Part shown: positions 45,501 to 56,414 of the stretch, piece after piece
Numbering within the stretch: position 1 is the stretch's first letter
Layout of the letters: the number at the start of each line of letters is the position of its first letter
Source of the DNA: Tremella fuciformis
Lineage: Eukaryota; Basidiomycota; Tremellomycetes; Tremellales; Tremellaceae
Reading direction: 5' to 3'
Assembly: GCA_032768795.1 (NCBI GenBank)
Contig: CP136496.1
Span: forward strand, 2,046,001-2,110,000
Length of the DNA: 64,000 nt
Notes under the pieces: generated by a model
What the model saw: the letters and a program-made list of their open reading frames with translations, nothing else
Told to the model about the DNA's origin: nothing
Database searches by the model: none
Position numbers and translations under genes: made by a program

Positions 45501-45736
45501 GTGGTGCAGCGGGCATACATGAGCGGCTGTACGAGGGGTACGAGGTGCCGCCGGAGCTGGTGGTCGAGTGCCGCGAGGCAGACGAGAGGCACCGACGCGA
45601 GATGAAGGGCTGGCGGGGGGTGGGGGTGGGGGGAAGAGGGGAAGTGGAGGGGGAGAGGGAGAGGGAGAGAAGGGAGAGGGAGAGAAGGGAGGAGAAGCGG
45701 TTATGGGAGATCCGCAATCTGGCGATGAAGAGTTAG
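42577..45736 (+). CDS. Byr4/Bfa1-like component of the mitotic exit or septation GAP
   Basis: A first exon of ~730 codons starts MSPIPPPPPAGVFVPSDDW, is largely Ser/Pro/Arg-rich, and contains acidic motifs (DLDLETDLVLPLNL) and repeated EDGLVFDNP/SGLVLPSSGFF elements. Introns near 44750 and 44967 join RRG to GYEAAKDPNRPG and KKK to VVGDMVWNPATLRWEGNES. The C-terminal block LLIKHLGAVDKKKVVGDMVW plus a second VGDMRFDPEKMCWVSL is the feature I associate with Byr4/Bfa1, the partner of the Bub2/Cdc16 GAP that restrains the Spg1/Tem1 GTPase. The very C-terminus is a Glu/Arg-repeat helix encoded by GGGAGA repeats (about 45630-45700). Family call is from memory of the motif, so moderate. Confidence 0.65.
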
Positions 45737-47122
45737 CGGATGCATGTCGATCGTCATCTCAGGACAAGAGATAGACGTGGTGGTGGGTATTCCATTGCCT
45801 ATCTCTTGCCAATGGTCGCGAGTTACTCTTTCTACCCGATGCGGTAATACTTCTTTGGGTGAATGACGGGGCTCCGGCGTTTCCCCTTTTGGCCTTTTGG
45901 GTCGCTGAATTTGATCCCGCTCCCGCATCTACCCGGTGGGCTTGCTTTGGTGGACCAACCAGAGGCCGAGTTTCTTTCCCCGCCCAGTGCCGCAGAGCCC
46001 CGACTATTCTGCAATGGCATGGCCGCATTGGGAGGTATGCATCGACAGGAGCATCTGGTAGAGCAGAGCTTCTGGTAGAGAAGAGAGAGGGGGCGGCCCC
46101 GCGTATTGTAGAGCCGGGTAAGAGACGAGGGAGCGTGGTTCAGTGTGGGACTCGGTGGGAGGGAGAAGAGGCGAGATGGCGACATACTCTCTCCGAGTTA
46201 TGAAAGACTAAAGACCCGGCAGTAACTGAGGGGTGGCATGCTTATCTCCTCTCTTCCCCCTCTCCCCTCTCCTCTCGCAGCCCCTCTCCTCTCGCCTTGC
46301 AGCTTGTAACGTTTGTGCAGTAGACACCGTCGTCACAACCGAGCCACTCTCGTGGTCTGGAGTCATTTTTTCAGATTAGCCCCTGGCCAGCCTAGCCTGG
46401 CTGCTCGTAGCTGCTTCCCCTCTTTTTCCCCGCGTCTCTTTCATCTCTTCACCTTGCATCTCATCGACTCATCTCTCGCATCGACGCGTGTATCATCTCC
46501 ATCTACCCATCTGCACCACCATCTATCACCTAGACAAGTATCGGACAGGTGAGTCCCGACGACACGACGCAAAGGACCTTCCTCCCGCACACGTTGCCCC
46601 GTTGCCCCTCACCTCATCACCCATCCTCCGTCCAGACCACTCGCACCCTTTCCTCTCTGCTCTACTCTACCCCTCTCCCTATCACCTAGCAGTCCTCGTC
46701 TGCGCTGTGTTCTGACGAGTGCTGAGCACAGACGGCCGAACATCGCCGCCACCCGTCCGACCAACCACGTCGCTCTCCCCTCTCCTCCACGGCAAAAACG
46801 ACGCTATCGCTGCCCCGCCGGCCCCGCATCCTCTATCCCGCAGCACTAGTTTTTCTTCTTTCTCTTCCATCTCTCTTCATTCCACTCCACTACCATCGCA
46901 TACCCCTGCATAGCATCACACACCCCCTGCATACCCCTCCCCTCCCTCTCCTTGCCGTGCTGGACGTCCGTCGCCCACATCGCCCACCACCCTCACACCC
47001 CCCCCGGAGAAATAGCGCGATAAACAACTCTCCCCCTCCCCCCTCTATCATCCCATCCGTCGATTAGTCACCCCTCCCCTCCCCTCTCCCCATCATCTGA
47101 GCGTCGCTGCGCTCCGCTCTCC
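45737..47122. other. Long 3'/5' intergenic region with CT-rich leader and probable 5'-UTR intron of the MIG1-like gene
   Basis: About 1.4 kb with no supported gene. From 46240 to 47100 the plus strand is very pyrimidine-rich. A GTGAGT at 46551 and a CTGAGCACAG at about 46723-46732 could bound a ~182-nt 5'-UTR intron. Short upstream ATGs occur (e.g. 46488), so leader-based translational control is possible. Confidence 0.45.
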
Positions 47123-49645
47123 ATGTCCAACCCAATCACCATGGCGGCGGCAGAAGCCGGCGCCCCCGCCCCTCCCACCACCACCACCGGCGGCGTGGTC
47201 GGACCCAGCCCGCTCGCCGTCGACCCCGTCACCGGCCGCCTCGACCCCAACGACCCCACCGTCAAGGCACTCACAGAGGCCGCGCTCAACCCGGACAAGA
47301 GCAAGATCCCCAGGCCGTACAAGTGTCCCCTGTGCGATAGGGCCTTTTATCGGTTAGAGCACCAGGTGGGTGACGGTGCAATTTTTCTCCCCCTCCCGTC
47401 TCATAGATAAGCCCTTCCCACCCCACCAGCTCTTCCTTCTTTGACTTGGTGTCGACGCGTGCTGAGTACAGACCCGCCATATTCGCACGCATACCGGCGA
47501 AAAGCCGCACGCGTGCACTCACCCAGGATGCGACAAGCGCTTCTCCCGCTCCGACGAGCTCACCCGTCATGCCAGAATACACCTGCCCTCCGGCTCGACG
47601 GGCGAGAATGGCGCCATGAAAATTGGAAAACATAAATTCGACGACGAGGCGAGTCTCTCACACATCTCTACACTCCTATTCTTCCTTCTGACTCGCAGGA
47701 CGACGACGACAACTCGCGACATGTATCGCACCTCGGCCCGTCGTACAACATGGACTTTGACCGGCCAGAGTACGCATCCTACAACCTTGGCTCGATGCAG
47801 GTGGGCGCGTCGTCTTCGGGTGGCCTCCAAGATATCTCTGCCCTCGCGGCCGCTGCCAGCGACCAGCTGTACGAGCTCGAGCGACACGAGGCGTTCCGCC
47901 GGGCAGAGTACGAGCTTCGTCATCGCCAGATCCAAGATGCCAGAGCAAAGTCGAGCGGCCCGTCCCCCTCCGGCACACCCGCCAACGGATCCGCCTTCCC
48001 CTACGGTCTCACTGGCGACAGGGATTCGCGCTACTCGCTCTCTGGCGTTCCGACAGCCAATGGAGGCCAAGTCGTCTATCCCGTCTCGGCCGCGCAGCCA
48101 GCGACGGCAAATCACCCAGCTGTCCCAGCTGGTACCCTCGCCGACCCGACCTATCTTGTCCCGCCCACTTGCTGCCACGAAGACTGCCATAAGAGCTATA
48201 GAAAGCGCCTGAAGGTTGCCAAGCAGACCCAGGCGTGCCCCAATTGTCTCACCATGACCCACACGATCAACGGCTCTGGTCCCTCTGGTATCGGTGGTGC
48301 TGGCCAGGGTGGCGGCGGAGGCGGCGGCAGTGGTCATGGGAGTCGTCATTCCAGCTCGTCCAACACGCCCAGAGACCACTCCAAGGGCAACTCTGGCGAC
48401 GACCTGCCCAACCTAGGTGGAGGATCTGGCGGCGCGGGAAACGCCTACAGCCTGCACCATCATTCTCTTCACCACCAGCTGGCCAAGCTCCAGCAGCAGC
48501 ACCTCCAGGCTCTACAGCAGCATCGACACTCGTCATCGAACACCAACAGCTCCAGGCACAGCGGCGGCCATCACCACTCGACGCACCACTCGTCGCACAC
48601 ACAGACACCGCCGGGGATCCTCAAGCCGTACACACTCGACATGCACCATCACCGATCACAGGTCGCCTCGGCGGCAGTCTCGGCTGCCCCGAGTCCGGAC
48701 TCGAGCGATTCCGAGGACGACGACGATGTGCCTGTTGTGCCTGGTCTGCCGCAGCACAACGACTTGAACCCGGCCACCTCGCCCGTGCTCAATAGCATGC
48801 GCTCCATGTCGCTCTTCCACCAGCGCGGGTCGATGACCGCACCCGTCTCGGCCGTCTCCACGCCCATCCACTCGCGTGGCCCGTCCCGCGCCGGCTCGCC
48901 CGTCGAGGGTCACAGCGCCAATTCCGGCAAGCATGGCCACGGCTCGCACTCGGCTCGCGATGCCAGCAAGAGGAGCCACCCGTACTCGACCACGGTGCCA
49001 AACTCGCCCCACTTCTTGCCGACGCACAGCACCCACAGCCACTCGCACGGCTCGCACACGCTCTCGTCGTCGTACAAGAGCCACCGCATGTCGCCGCCCA
49101 AGCTCAGCCGCACCATGTCGGGCGGACACATCAGGCAGTCTGTCGAGGATATCCTCAACTCGTCGGCCCTCCCGCCGCCTGATCGCATGCTCCCGCCGCC
49201 CAACTCGTCGTCGGCCTACTCGTCCTCTGTCCCGAGCGTCTCGTACTCGTTGTCCAGCCAGCCCACGTCGGTCAACCCGTCCCCGAACACGTCGAGGGCC
49301 AACAGCCCGGTCCACCAGACCCACTCGCACTCGCACTCTGGCGGCGTCCACTTTGGCAGCCTCCCCAAGGCGGACAGGTCGAGCGCGTCGTACGGGCTCA
49401 GCATGCCGGTTCAGCATCCTCACTCGCACTCGCACTCGCACGGCAGCCACGGCAGTCACGGCAGCCACGGGCACGGCAGTATCCTGGCGGGCTTCAAACT
49501 CAGCCCGCCTCGTCAACTGCCGCCCATCGGCATGTCTGGCAGCGGCGACAAGGGCGGCGGGTACGGCGTCAGCCTGCCGAGTCTGAGCAGGGGCAGCAGT
49601 CCGATCGGTTTCGGTGGCGGCATGGAGCTGGACGGCCAGGCTTAG
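47123..49645 (+). CDS. C2H2 zinc-finger repressor of the Mig1/CreA family
   Basis: Start [18 protein letters not shown] (second ATG at 47141). Two adjacent fingers follow: [16 protein letters not shown], then an intron, then [19 protein letters not shown] and [18 protein letters not shown]. The [18 protein letters not shown] linker and RSDELTRH recognition helix match Mig1/CreA, which represses alternative carbon genes in glucose by binding GC-rich sites. Intron 1 splits finger 1. Intron 2 (47649-47698, 50 nt) appears to be GC-AG with donor GCGAGT. The remaining ~630 residues are Ser/His/Gly-rich, including [17 protein letters not shown] near 49420-49475 and a Gln-rich helix near 48480. Confidence 0.88.
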
Positions 49646-49873
49646 AAGTTAGGTAGGGTAGAAGGGACATTGTCGTGTTACGTTTCATTCGGATAGCATA
49701 CACGCGCCACGTCGAGTCGGCCGCATAGCCAGTCAACATAGAATACATAGATGAGATGGATGTCGTGTAGCTTGTCACCTCTCGTGCGGGGTTCGGAGCG
49801 GGGTCTCCCGGTGAGGGGGTACGTATCGGGTCAACTCCGAGGTCCAGCTGACGTTGGATGGATTGTGACTATC

Positions 49874-50575
49874 ATGCGATTGACAGTGAGATTGCCTAGA
49901 CGAGTCGTTCCTAGTCAAAGCGTTGTCCGGCCCATATCCACCCTGCAACAACGCCCAGTGTCAGCTGCACCAGCAAGATCAATCCCACCGGTACTGAAAT
50001 CACGACACCCAACGACTCTTCGGACCATGTCATCCTCTGCTCCGTCATCTGCTGTCGCAGCAGCCGGCGCCACAACGATCGAGCCCCAGGCAGGACGAAA
50101 GCTGTACATTGCGTTCATGCCGGACAGTGAAGAAGGGGGTACGATGGCGAAGCGGTACAGCGTACGGCCGAGGCATTTCGAGCGGTTTGAGCGGATGAAG
50201 CGGGAAGGGGTGTTTGGTGGGTCCCCCAGCGGCGGCGCTCGTCTCCCCCCTCCTCCCTCTCTCTTTCCTTCCCTTCGACTTTACCTCACTTTACGGCTCG
50301 GTGCAAGACTAGCAGGGGCAGTCTTGTCGGCAGGGGAGGAGGAGAGGAGGGGCTAACGACTAGTCTTCGGACGAGGCTTCATCCCTCCCCCCTCGTCCCC
50401 CCTACACGCCGACCCCGGTGTCCCAAAAGGCGGCACCGCCCTCGTGGGGAGCGTCATGATCCTGCATGCTGACTCGCTGGACGAGGCGTGGCGAGTCATC
50501 AGGGAGGATGTGTATTGGACAGAGGGGGTGTGGGATAAGGCGAAAGGCAGGGTCGAGGAGTTTATATCCGTGTGA
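49874..50575 (+). CDS. YCII-related domain protein, probable mitochondrial
   Basis: Start MRLTVRLPRRVVPSQSVVRP is Arg-rich without acids, a plausible mitochondrial presequence; an inner Met (MSSSAPSSA) could give a cytosolic form. The domain begins RKLYIAFMPDSEEGG and YSVRPRHFERFERMK. A 146-nt intron (50217-50362) joins GVF to VFGRGFIPPPSSPLH, then GGTALVGSVMILHADSLDEA and DVYWTEGVWDKAKGRVEEF. This is the ferredoxin-like YCII fold with its conserved His in the first half. The biochemical role of fungal YCII proteins is not established. Confidence 0.85.
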
Positions 50576-50912
50576 GAGGCCGCCTCTCTAGGACCAAGTG
50601 GATGTGGGATGGTGCGGGATGGGATCTGATGGACCGTGTGGAAGAGTGGGACTGGCGCTGAGTACTGATGTGATATTGACGTCGACCTCAGCCAGCCCAA
50701 GTCTGAATCCTTTCTGCGTTGAGGGGATATGTCGAATGGACCATTGGCAACTACGCGTGCTCCTTTCAGCGCGTGTCCTTCTCAGAGCGAGAGCGTCTGG
50801 CATAAGAGCCTCGCCGCAGCCGCCCACTTCCTCAACACCATTTTCTCTACACAGTCGTTCTGCTCCATGGCCCTACACAATCACTACTCGATCTAAGAGT
50901 CTAATCAACAGC

Positions 50913-51689
50913 ATGTTCACCGTCAGCCGTCCCAAGAACACCTGGCCCGAGGCCGTCTCCCGAGCAAGCTTTCCAAGTTTCAACGACATGCCGCTGGCGC
51001 CGCAGCTCAATTAAACGTGTTCGTCCGCCTTGCAGTGGACCCTCGGCTTCGTCGTGGCACACACGACGAACAGGGAAATACGTGAGATGGTAGACGACGG
51101 GTATGTCTGGGAGGAGACATACGCCCAGGGCATGGGTCTCACGCCCACGCCCAACAACCACGATGGTGAATATCATGGTCCAATGCAAGATTGTAGTTTC
51201 CCCGAAGGCGAAGGACGCTTTGAGCTCACGGCGTACGCCGGCTTCGACCCCAAGACGAGGACAGGGACGAATGAGCTCTATCGCCTGATCATTGACGAAG
51301 GCAGGAATGGGAAGCAAATGTTCGAGTTCCAGTCAGCTTCGTCGCAGGAGCGCCTGCGCATTGACGCGGGCCTGGAGGGACAGTGGGTCAGCTATACAGA
51401 TCCATCCGGCAAGCGGCGGAGCGAGCTGAGCAGTCTGTTTCCCCCGCTCGTCACCTACGCCACGAGGCAAGACTTCAAGGGCGTGCGCCAAGACGCCGAT
51501 TGCGTCCCCTGGGATAAGTTCGACCCAGAGGACAGTGATGCCGACGGCTCTGCGGGTCCCGGCTCTAATGAGAAGCCAGCAGCGGAGGACGACACCGACA
51601 CGATGACGACGACATCTGTGAGCGATGGAACCAGCACACCCACGTCGGATCGCTCGGCGCCAGTGATCAAGGAAGAGGAGGACGACTGA
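50913..51689 (+). pseudogene. Orphan tandem pair, copy 1, with in-frame stop
   Basis: The ATG at 50913 (MFTVSRPKNTWPEAV) reads 33 codons to TAA at 51012-51014. The same frame then continues without another stop to 51689 (LQWTLGFVVAHTT ... WVSYTDPSGKRR ... LFPPLVTYATR ... DCVPWDKFDP). Copy 2 has a sense codon at the matching place (LAPELKSACSP versus LAPQLN-stop-TCSS), which argues for a nonsense mutation. A rescue is possible if GTCAGC at 50922 and TTGCAG ending at 51035 were an intron, but copy 2 has no such donor. The C-terminal tail is acidic and Ser/Thr-rich. Confidence 0.6.
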
Positions 51690-52152
51690 CTCTGACGAGT
51701 CAAGTGGGTGAATTTGTACGTACATGTCGCCAGAGTATTCATGTAGATACATGTGGGGCTCAGTCGGGAGATTTAATAGCCATGTGATCAGCACCGTCTT
51801 GCCGTATCAGCCTAGCACGCCCGTCATGCATGTGGAATCTGAGTAGCCTTGACGACCTCCGATCTCAAAGATCATCCTTACCACCAGTGCTCGTACACGA
51901 CAGAATCGCGCTCATCGCTCCGACTTACTGGATAATTCAAACCATTTCAGCGTTGGCAACTGTATGACACACGTCACAGTCAAAGTCCTCCCTTGTGCGC
52001 ATGAGGCGTATGCCAAAATGACTGTTGGCAAACAAATCTGTCTCTTCCTTTCAGACAGTCCTTCTCAGAGCGAGAGCGTCTGACATAAGAGTAGAGTTTG
52101 CCGCCACCGCCCCCTTCTCCACCACAACACGCCCAAGCGCTTGCCCAACATC

Positions 52153-52905
52153 ATGTTCGCCGTTTGCCGGCCCAAGAGTGACTGTTCCATCAGGACCGCC
52201 TCCACGGCAACTCGTCCAGATGTCGACGACCTGCCGTTGGCGCCGGAGCTCAAGAGCGCCTGTTCGCCCGACCTACAGTGGGCGCTCCGCCACCTGCTCA
52301 CCTTCGCATCCACCGACGACATACGCACGGCCGTCTCAAGCGCGCATTCCCAGCGATCATCAGGCGTTATGCCGGACGGTTACACATATTACACCCACAT
52401 GCACGAGAAAGAAGGCACGAATCATCGCTATAGATTCAAGCAAGGAGCCGTGACTCATTTTGTGAGTGCTGTCGTGGGGAAGTCGGAGATTTCCCGTCTA
52501 GAAATCAAGGACGACGACGACCTTGGCAAGACGCTGTTCGACTACACAGCCGGCCCCGAGCATCTGTGGATGACCAGGGGCGAGCAAGGCCAGCGCGTCA
52601 ACTATACCGATCCGCAAGGGCGGAGGCGCCCCGATCTCGAACCGCTCTTTCCACCCCTCGTCACTCTCGCTGCCAGGGAGAAGCTGAACGCCCTGGCTGC
52701 AGACTCGGTCTGTGTGCCCTGGGACACGTTCAGCCCTGCTAAACAAACCGGAACCGATCCGAACACCAATACCACCAGCGCTGCATCGATCGAGGACTCG
52801 CTCGCCACTCTCGAGGACAGCACCGTTGGCTCGGACACGCCGCCGCACTTGTCCTCGTCGCAATTGCCAGACTCGTCAAAGAGGAGGATGCTCGACTCTT
52901 GGTGA
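52153..52905 (+). CDS. Orphan tandem pair, copy 2, intact
   Basis: The ATG at 52153 (MFAVCRPKSDCSIRT) opens 250 codons ending MLDSW. Conserved with copy 1: LPLAPELK, DLQWALRHLL, VNYTDPQGRRRPDLEPLFPP, LVTLAAR and SVCVPWDTF. The C-terminal 50 residues are Ser/Thr/Asp-rich. No signal peptide, membrane segment or known domain. Flanking sequence is also duplicated (see findings), with the repeat unit about 1.28 kb. Function unknown. Confidence 0.65.
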   Translation: MFAVCRPKSDCSIRTASTATRPDVDDLPLAPELKSACSPDLQWALRHLLTFASTDDIRTAVSSAHSQRSSGVMPDGYTYYTHMHEKEGTNHRYRFKQGAVTHFVSAVVGKSEISRLEIKDDDDLGKTLFDYTAGPEHLWMTRGEQGQRVNYTDPQGRRRPDLEPLFPPLVTLAAREKLNALAADSVCVPWDTFSPAKQTGTDPNTNTTSAASIEDSLATLEDSTVGSDTPPHLSSSQLPDSSKRRMLDSW

Positions 52906-53465
52906 GCGTGACTATATCATGTGCGTATTTATGCATAGCTCCATGTGGGGCAGACGAGCCGCTTGACGGTGCTGTGACGTACCTCTCCATGCATTTGATC
53001 TCTACTGCACATCGAACGCTGGCAGGGCAACCCACTTGGTGATCCGTGCGTCTGCGGCCAGCTCCGCACCCCTACAACCACTTGATGAGCCTAGCCCAGC
53101 ACGCCCACTATGCACATAAGCACCTTGTCATCGTTCCACAGCCCTGGAGGCGGCTTGTATCACGTCGACCCCGCCTGTGAGACACTATCTGTCACGAGGA
53201 CCGCCTTCTCTGTCCAGGGCCCGGCGGGCACGTTGTCATGACCCGGCAAATTTACCACCAAGGTCGCGTCATTGACTCAATTATCTGTCGCATTTGTCTC
53301 CTTCATGGCTCTTGCTATGAAGGGAGATGACCAACACTTGACTATGCCCCGTCGGACACCCGGCATAGCTTAAGGATGCATAGAAGTGCATCACGCATGA
53401 CGACCGTCAGCCATGCACTGGACAGGGGATTTACTAGGAGATGGACGTATTCTGGACAGGTGACA
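52906..53465. other. Intergenic between orphan pair and LTR
   Basis: 560 bases with no supported gene. The part up to ~53110 is the 3' end of the tandem duplication. TGACA at 53461-53465, directly before the LTR, is a candidate target-site copy for the chromovirus, but the matching copy lies outside the window. Confidence 0.5.
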
Positions 53466-54032
53466 TGTCACGCCTGCGGGTAGTCTGCGGTAGCGAGAGG
53501 TCTGCCTTGGGTACTGAAGGGGTTTAGTCTCTGGCTCGTAGAGCTTGATGACTGCCTTAGGTACTGAGGTGACTGAAGTGTTGGGTTAAAACCAACTGAG
53601 TGACTTTGTGTGAAGAGAAGACACAAGATCCATTGCTGGGGAAAAGACTTTGGCACCGGATGGGCCTGTCTTTTATACACTTCAGTTCTGCTCTAAGAGC
53701 GAGGACTGGGTGGCAAACATTTGTTCTACGAGTGATCTCAGAGTGTTCTGAGAACATACTAAGAGCGTACAAAGAGTCTTATCTGAATAATACTCTTAGA
53801 ACCTTCTAAGAGTGTTCTACATGCGTTCTACGAGAATCTTCTAAGAGAAAACTCTAAGAGTGTTCTGAGAGTGCTCTGAGAGTGCTCTGAGAGTGTTCTA
53901 CGACCTTTCTTAGAGTATTCCTTATCTCTGTCTATGTAAGGTTTCAGGGTCTTGTTCCAAAAATAGTTCTACTGTCTTAGCCGTGTCTCAGATTTTGGCC
54001 AGGCCCCATTCATGATATTGCAAGTCATGACA
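53466..54032 (-). repeat. 3' LTR of the Ty3/Gypsy chromovirus
   Basis: On the plus strand it begins TGTCACGCC and ends GTCATGACA, so it has TGTCA/TGACA inverted ends, 567 bp long. On the minus strand it follows a purine-rich tract (AGAGGGGGAGC) just after the pol stop, which fits the polypurine tract position. It holds a dense array of degenerate TCTAAGAG/TCTGAGAG-TGTTCT units at about 53690-53930. The 5' LTR is beyond the right edge, so pair identity cannot be judged. Confidence 0.7.
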
Positions 54033-54044
54033 GGAGCTCCCCCT

Positions 54045-56138
54045 CTAAGGGCGAAGTCCTCTGAGCCTTGGTGATCTGCGTTCAGATCTTTTGGTGTTTG
54101 TTTGAGTTGGAGCTTGGCGGTGGGCTCTGGTTGGAGGGAAATGATATTGGGGATCCTTAAGGTGTTGTCGATGGAATTTGTTGTAGGCCGTGGTGTGATG
54201 AACATTCTCCCAGGGTTCCCAAGAGTTGTGGGCACTGGAGTAGTCCTTCCAGCTGACAAGGTAGTCATAACCATTGTCTGAGCTGATGCGTGAATCCAGG
54301 ATGCGGTCGACAATGTATTCTTCTTGGCCATTAACCTCAATGCGTGGTGGAGGGTCCTGTGGTTGCTGAGGATGACCTTTGCGCATTGGCTCCAAGAGGT
54401 TGACGTGAAAGACTGGGTGTATGGCCATTGACGGTGGGAGGTCGAGCTTGAATGCCAGAGGCGATGATGTTGCTTCAATGATTTTGAAGGGCCCTAGCAT
54501 CCGTTGATCAAGTTTGAGAGATGGTCTCAAGGTCTGTATGTTCCTGCAATTGAGGAAGACCTGATCGCCTACTTTGAATAGAGGCTTGTCCTTGTTGGTG
54601 ATTTCCTTGATTTTCCGGTTGTAGAATTTGGTGTAGTGCTCCTGTGCTGATTTGATGTTGTCGGCAAGTGTTTGGTGTAGGGAGCGCAGAGTGCCAAGGT
54701 GTGAGTCCACTGCTGGGACTGTCTGGGTTTCTGAGGATGGCAATGGCGAGAGTGTGTCGTTGGGATGATAGCCATAGTTGGCTTCAAAGGGTGTGTACTT
54801 TGTCGATGTGTGAACAGAGTTGTTGTAGCTGTACTCTGCTAAGTCCAAGAGCGATGACCAATTTGCTTGATCATAGTCGCAGAAGGACCGTAGGTAGTGT
54901 TCCAAGACTTGATTGACTCTCTCTGTCTGTCCATCTGATTGTGGATGGAAGGCCGTGGAGAAGTTTGGTGTGATGCCTAGTCCTTTGACAAAGGCTCGCC
55001 AGAATTGAGAGTTGAAGATCGGGCCGCGGTCGGAAACAATGTCCTTAGGAAGTCCATGGAGTCGCCAAATGTGTTGTCTGAACATTGTGGCCAGATTGGG
55101 CGCATCAAAGCCTTCTTCCTTGAAAGGTATGAAGTGGGCTTGTTTTGTGAAGCGATCAACAAAGACCATAATGCAGTCGTAGCCATTGGAAGTCGGTAGT
55201 TTGACAATGGCATCCATAGATATTGATTGCCAAGGTTTTGTCGGTATCGGGAGTGGTTGTAATGGGCCATAGGGTTTGTGTCGGGGTATTTTGTTCCGTG
55301 CGCAAGTGTGACAACCGTCCACATAGGTGTTGGTGAATTGTCGTATTCCTGGGAAGTAATAGTGTCGGGAGAGGAGCTGGTAGGTCTTGAGTTGACCATA
55401 GTGTCCTGCGGTAGGTGCGTTATGACTCTGATGAAGCAGGTCAATCTTGAGGTCGTAGTTATCCGGGATGTAGATCTTCTTGTTGTATCGGATGATGTTG
55501 TTGTCAAGGCTGAAGTCCTTGATTTTTCCTTGGAGTGTGCTGGGAACAGGTCGATCTGGATGATGCAGATAAGGCAAAAGCTCTTTAAGGACAGGGTCCT
55601 CAGGCTGAAGTTGCTCTATTCTGGTCATCAAGTCGGATTTCACTGGGGTGTCGGAAGGATCGGTAGATGTGAGGGTGCCAATGATGAATTGTCCTGGTTT
55701 GAGGAGTGTATGTGGAGGTGCTTCTGCAGCTCTACTCCCCCCTTGAAGGTCTGACCTCCTGGTCAGGGCGTCGGGTTTGCCCATCTTTTCTCCAGGTCGG
55801 TAGTGTATTTTGAAGTCAAAGTTTGCTAAGAGTTCTGCCCAACGAGCTTGTCGTCTGTTGAGCACCTTTGATGTCGTGAAGTATTCCAGGTTCTTGTGGT
55901 CGGTGTAGACTGTAATTTCCTTTGCTCCTTCGAGGTATGGTCGCCAGTGTTTGAATGCTTCCACTATGGCAAGCATTTCCTTGTCGTAGATTTCGTAGTT
56001 GAGTTCCGCTGGTTGAAGCTTCCGGGAGTAATATGCAATGGGGTGAAGCTCCTTGGAATTTTCTGAGGTGTGTGACAGGACGCCTGCAATAGCAAAGTCG
56101 GATGCGTCTGTCTCCATGACGATGGGTTTCCCTGGTTG
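54045..56138 (-). pseudogene. Chromovirus pol, 3' part: RNase H, integrase, chromodomain
   Basis: Begins at the junction (PGKPIVMETDASDFAIAGVL). RNase H continues with YDKEMLAIVEAFKHWRPYL and YTDHKNLEYF. Integrase has an HHCC zinc module (HQSHNAPTAGHYG ... CHTCARNK) and the DDE residues in SISMDAIVK, VSDRGPIFNSQFW and HPQSDGQTERVNQVLEHYL. The chromodomain EEYIVDRILDSRI ... YLVSWKDYSSAHNSWEPWEN is at the C-terminus. The frame is intact from the junction to the stop, so this part decayed little before or after the insertion. Confidence 0.92.
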
Positions 56139-56263
56139 GGCGGTCACGTGATGCAAGGACAGTGACTTGAGGGCTCCGAGCGAGGTCGAGATCCTCTTCC
56201 AACCGTCACTCATCGCAGTCACTGCCGCCCAAGCCGTCGCGCCTTGTTGCTGTCGCCGATCGC
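56139..56263 (+). repeat. Split direct repeat A1 of the Ngaro element
   Basis: 125 bp, starting GGCGGTCACGTG and ending CCGATCGC, reading the same as A2 at 60886-61010 by eye. It is the left end of the element. Confidence 0.9.
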
Positions 56264-56414
56264 TGGAGCACAGCCTGCCTGTCAGGAAGGAGAAGAGGGA
56301 TCACCTGCGTGAGTGGGAGTGCGGCGGGCCTTGAAACAGCCGCTCTAAACGAGCGTTACTTGTTGGTCTTATACCCCGCTGACTCGCACCGGAATCCCCA
56401 CCCCCTCGCCCTCC

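Noticed and set aside
48656..49516. 286-codon minus-strand ORF
   Set aside because: Antisense to the Ser/His-rich part of the MIG1-like gene; Arg/Val-rich shadow.
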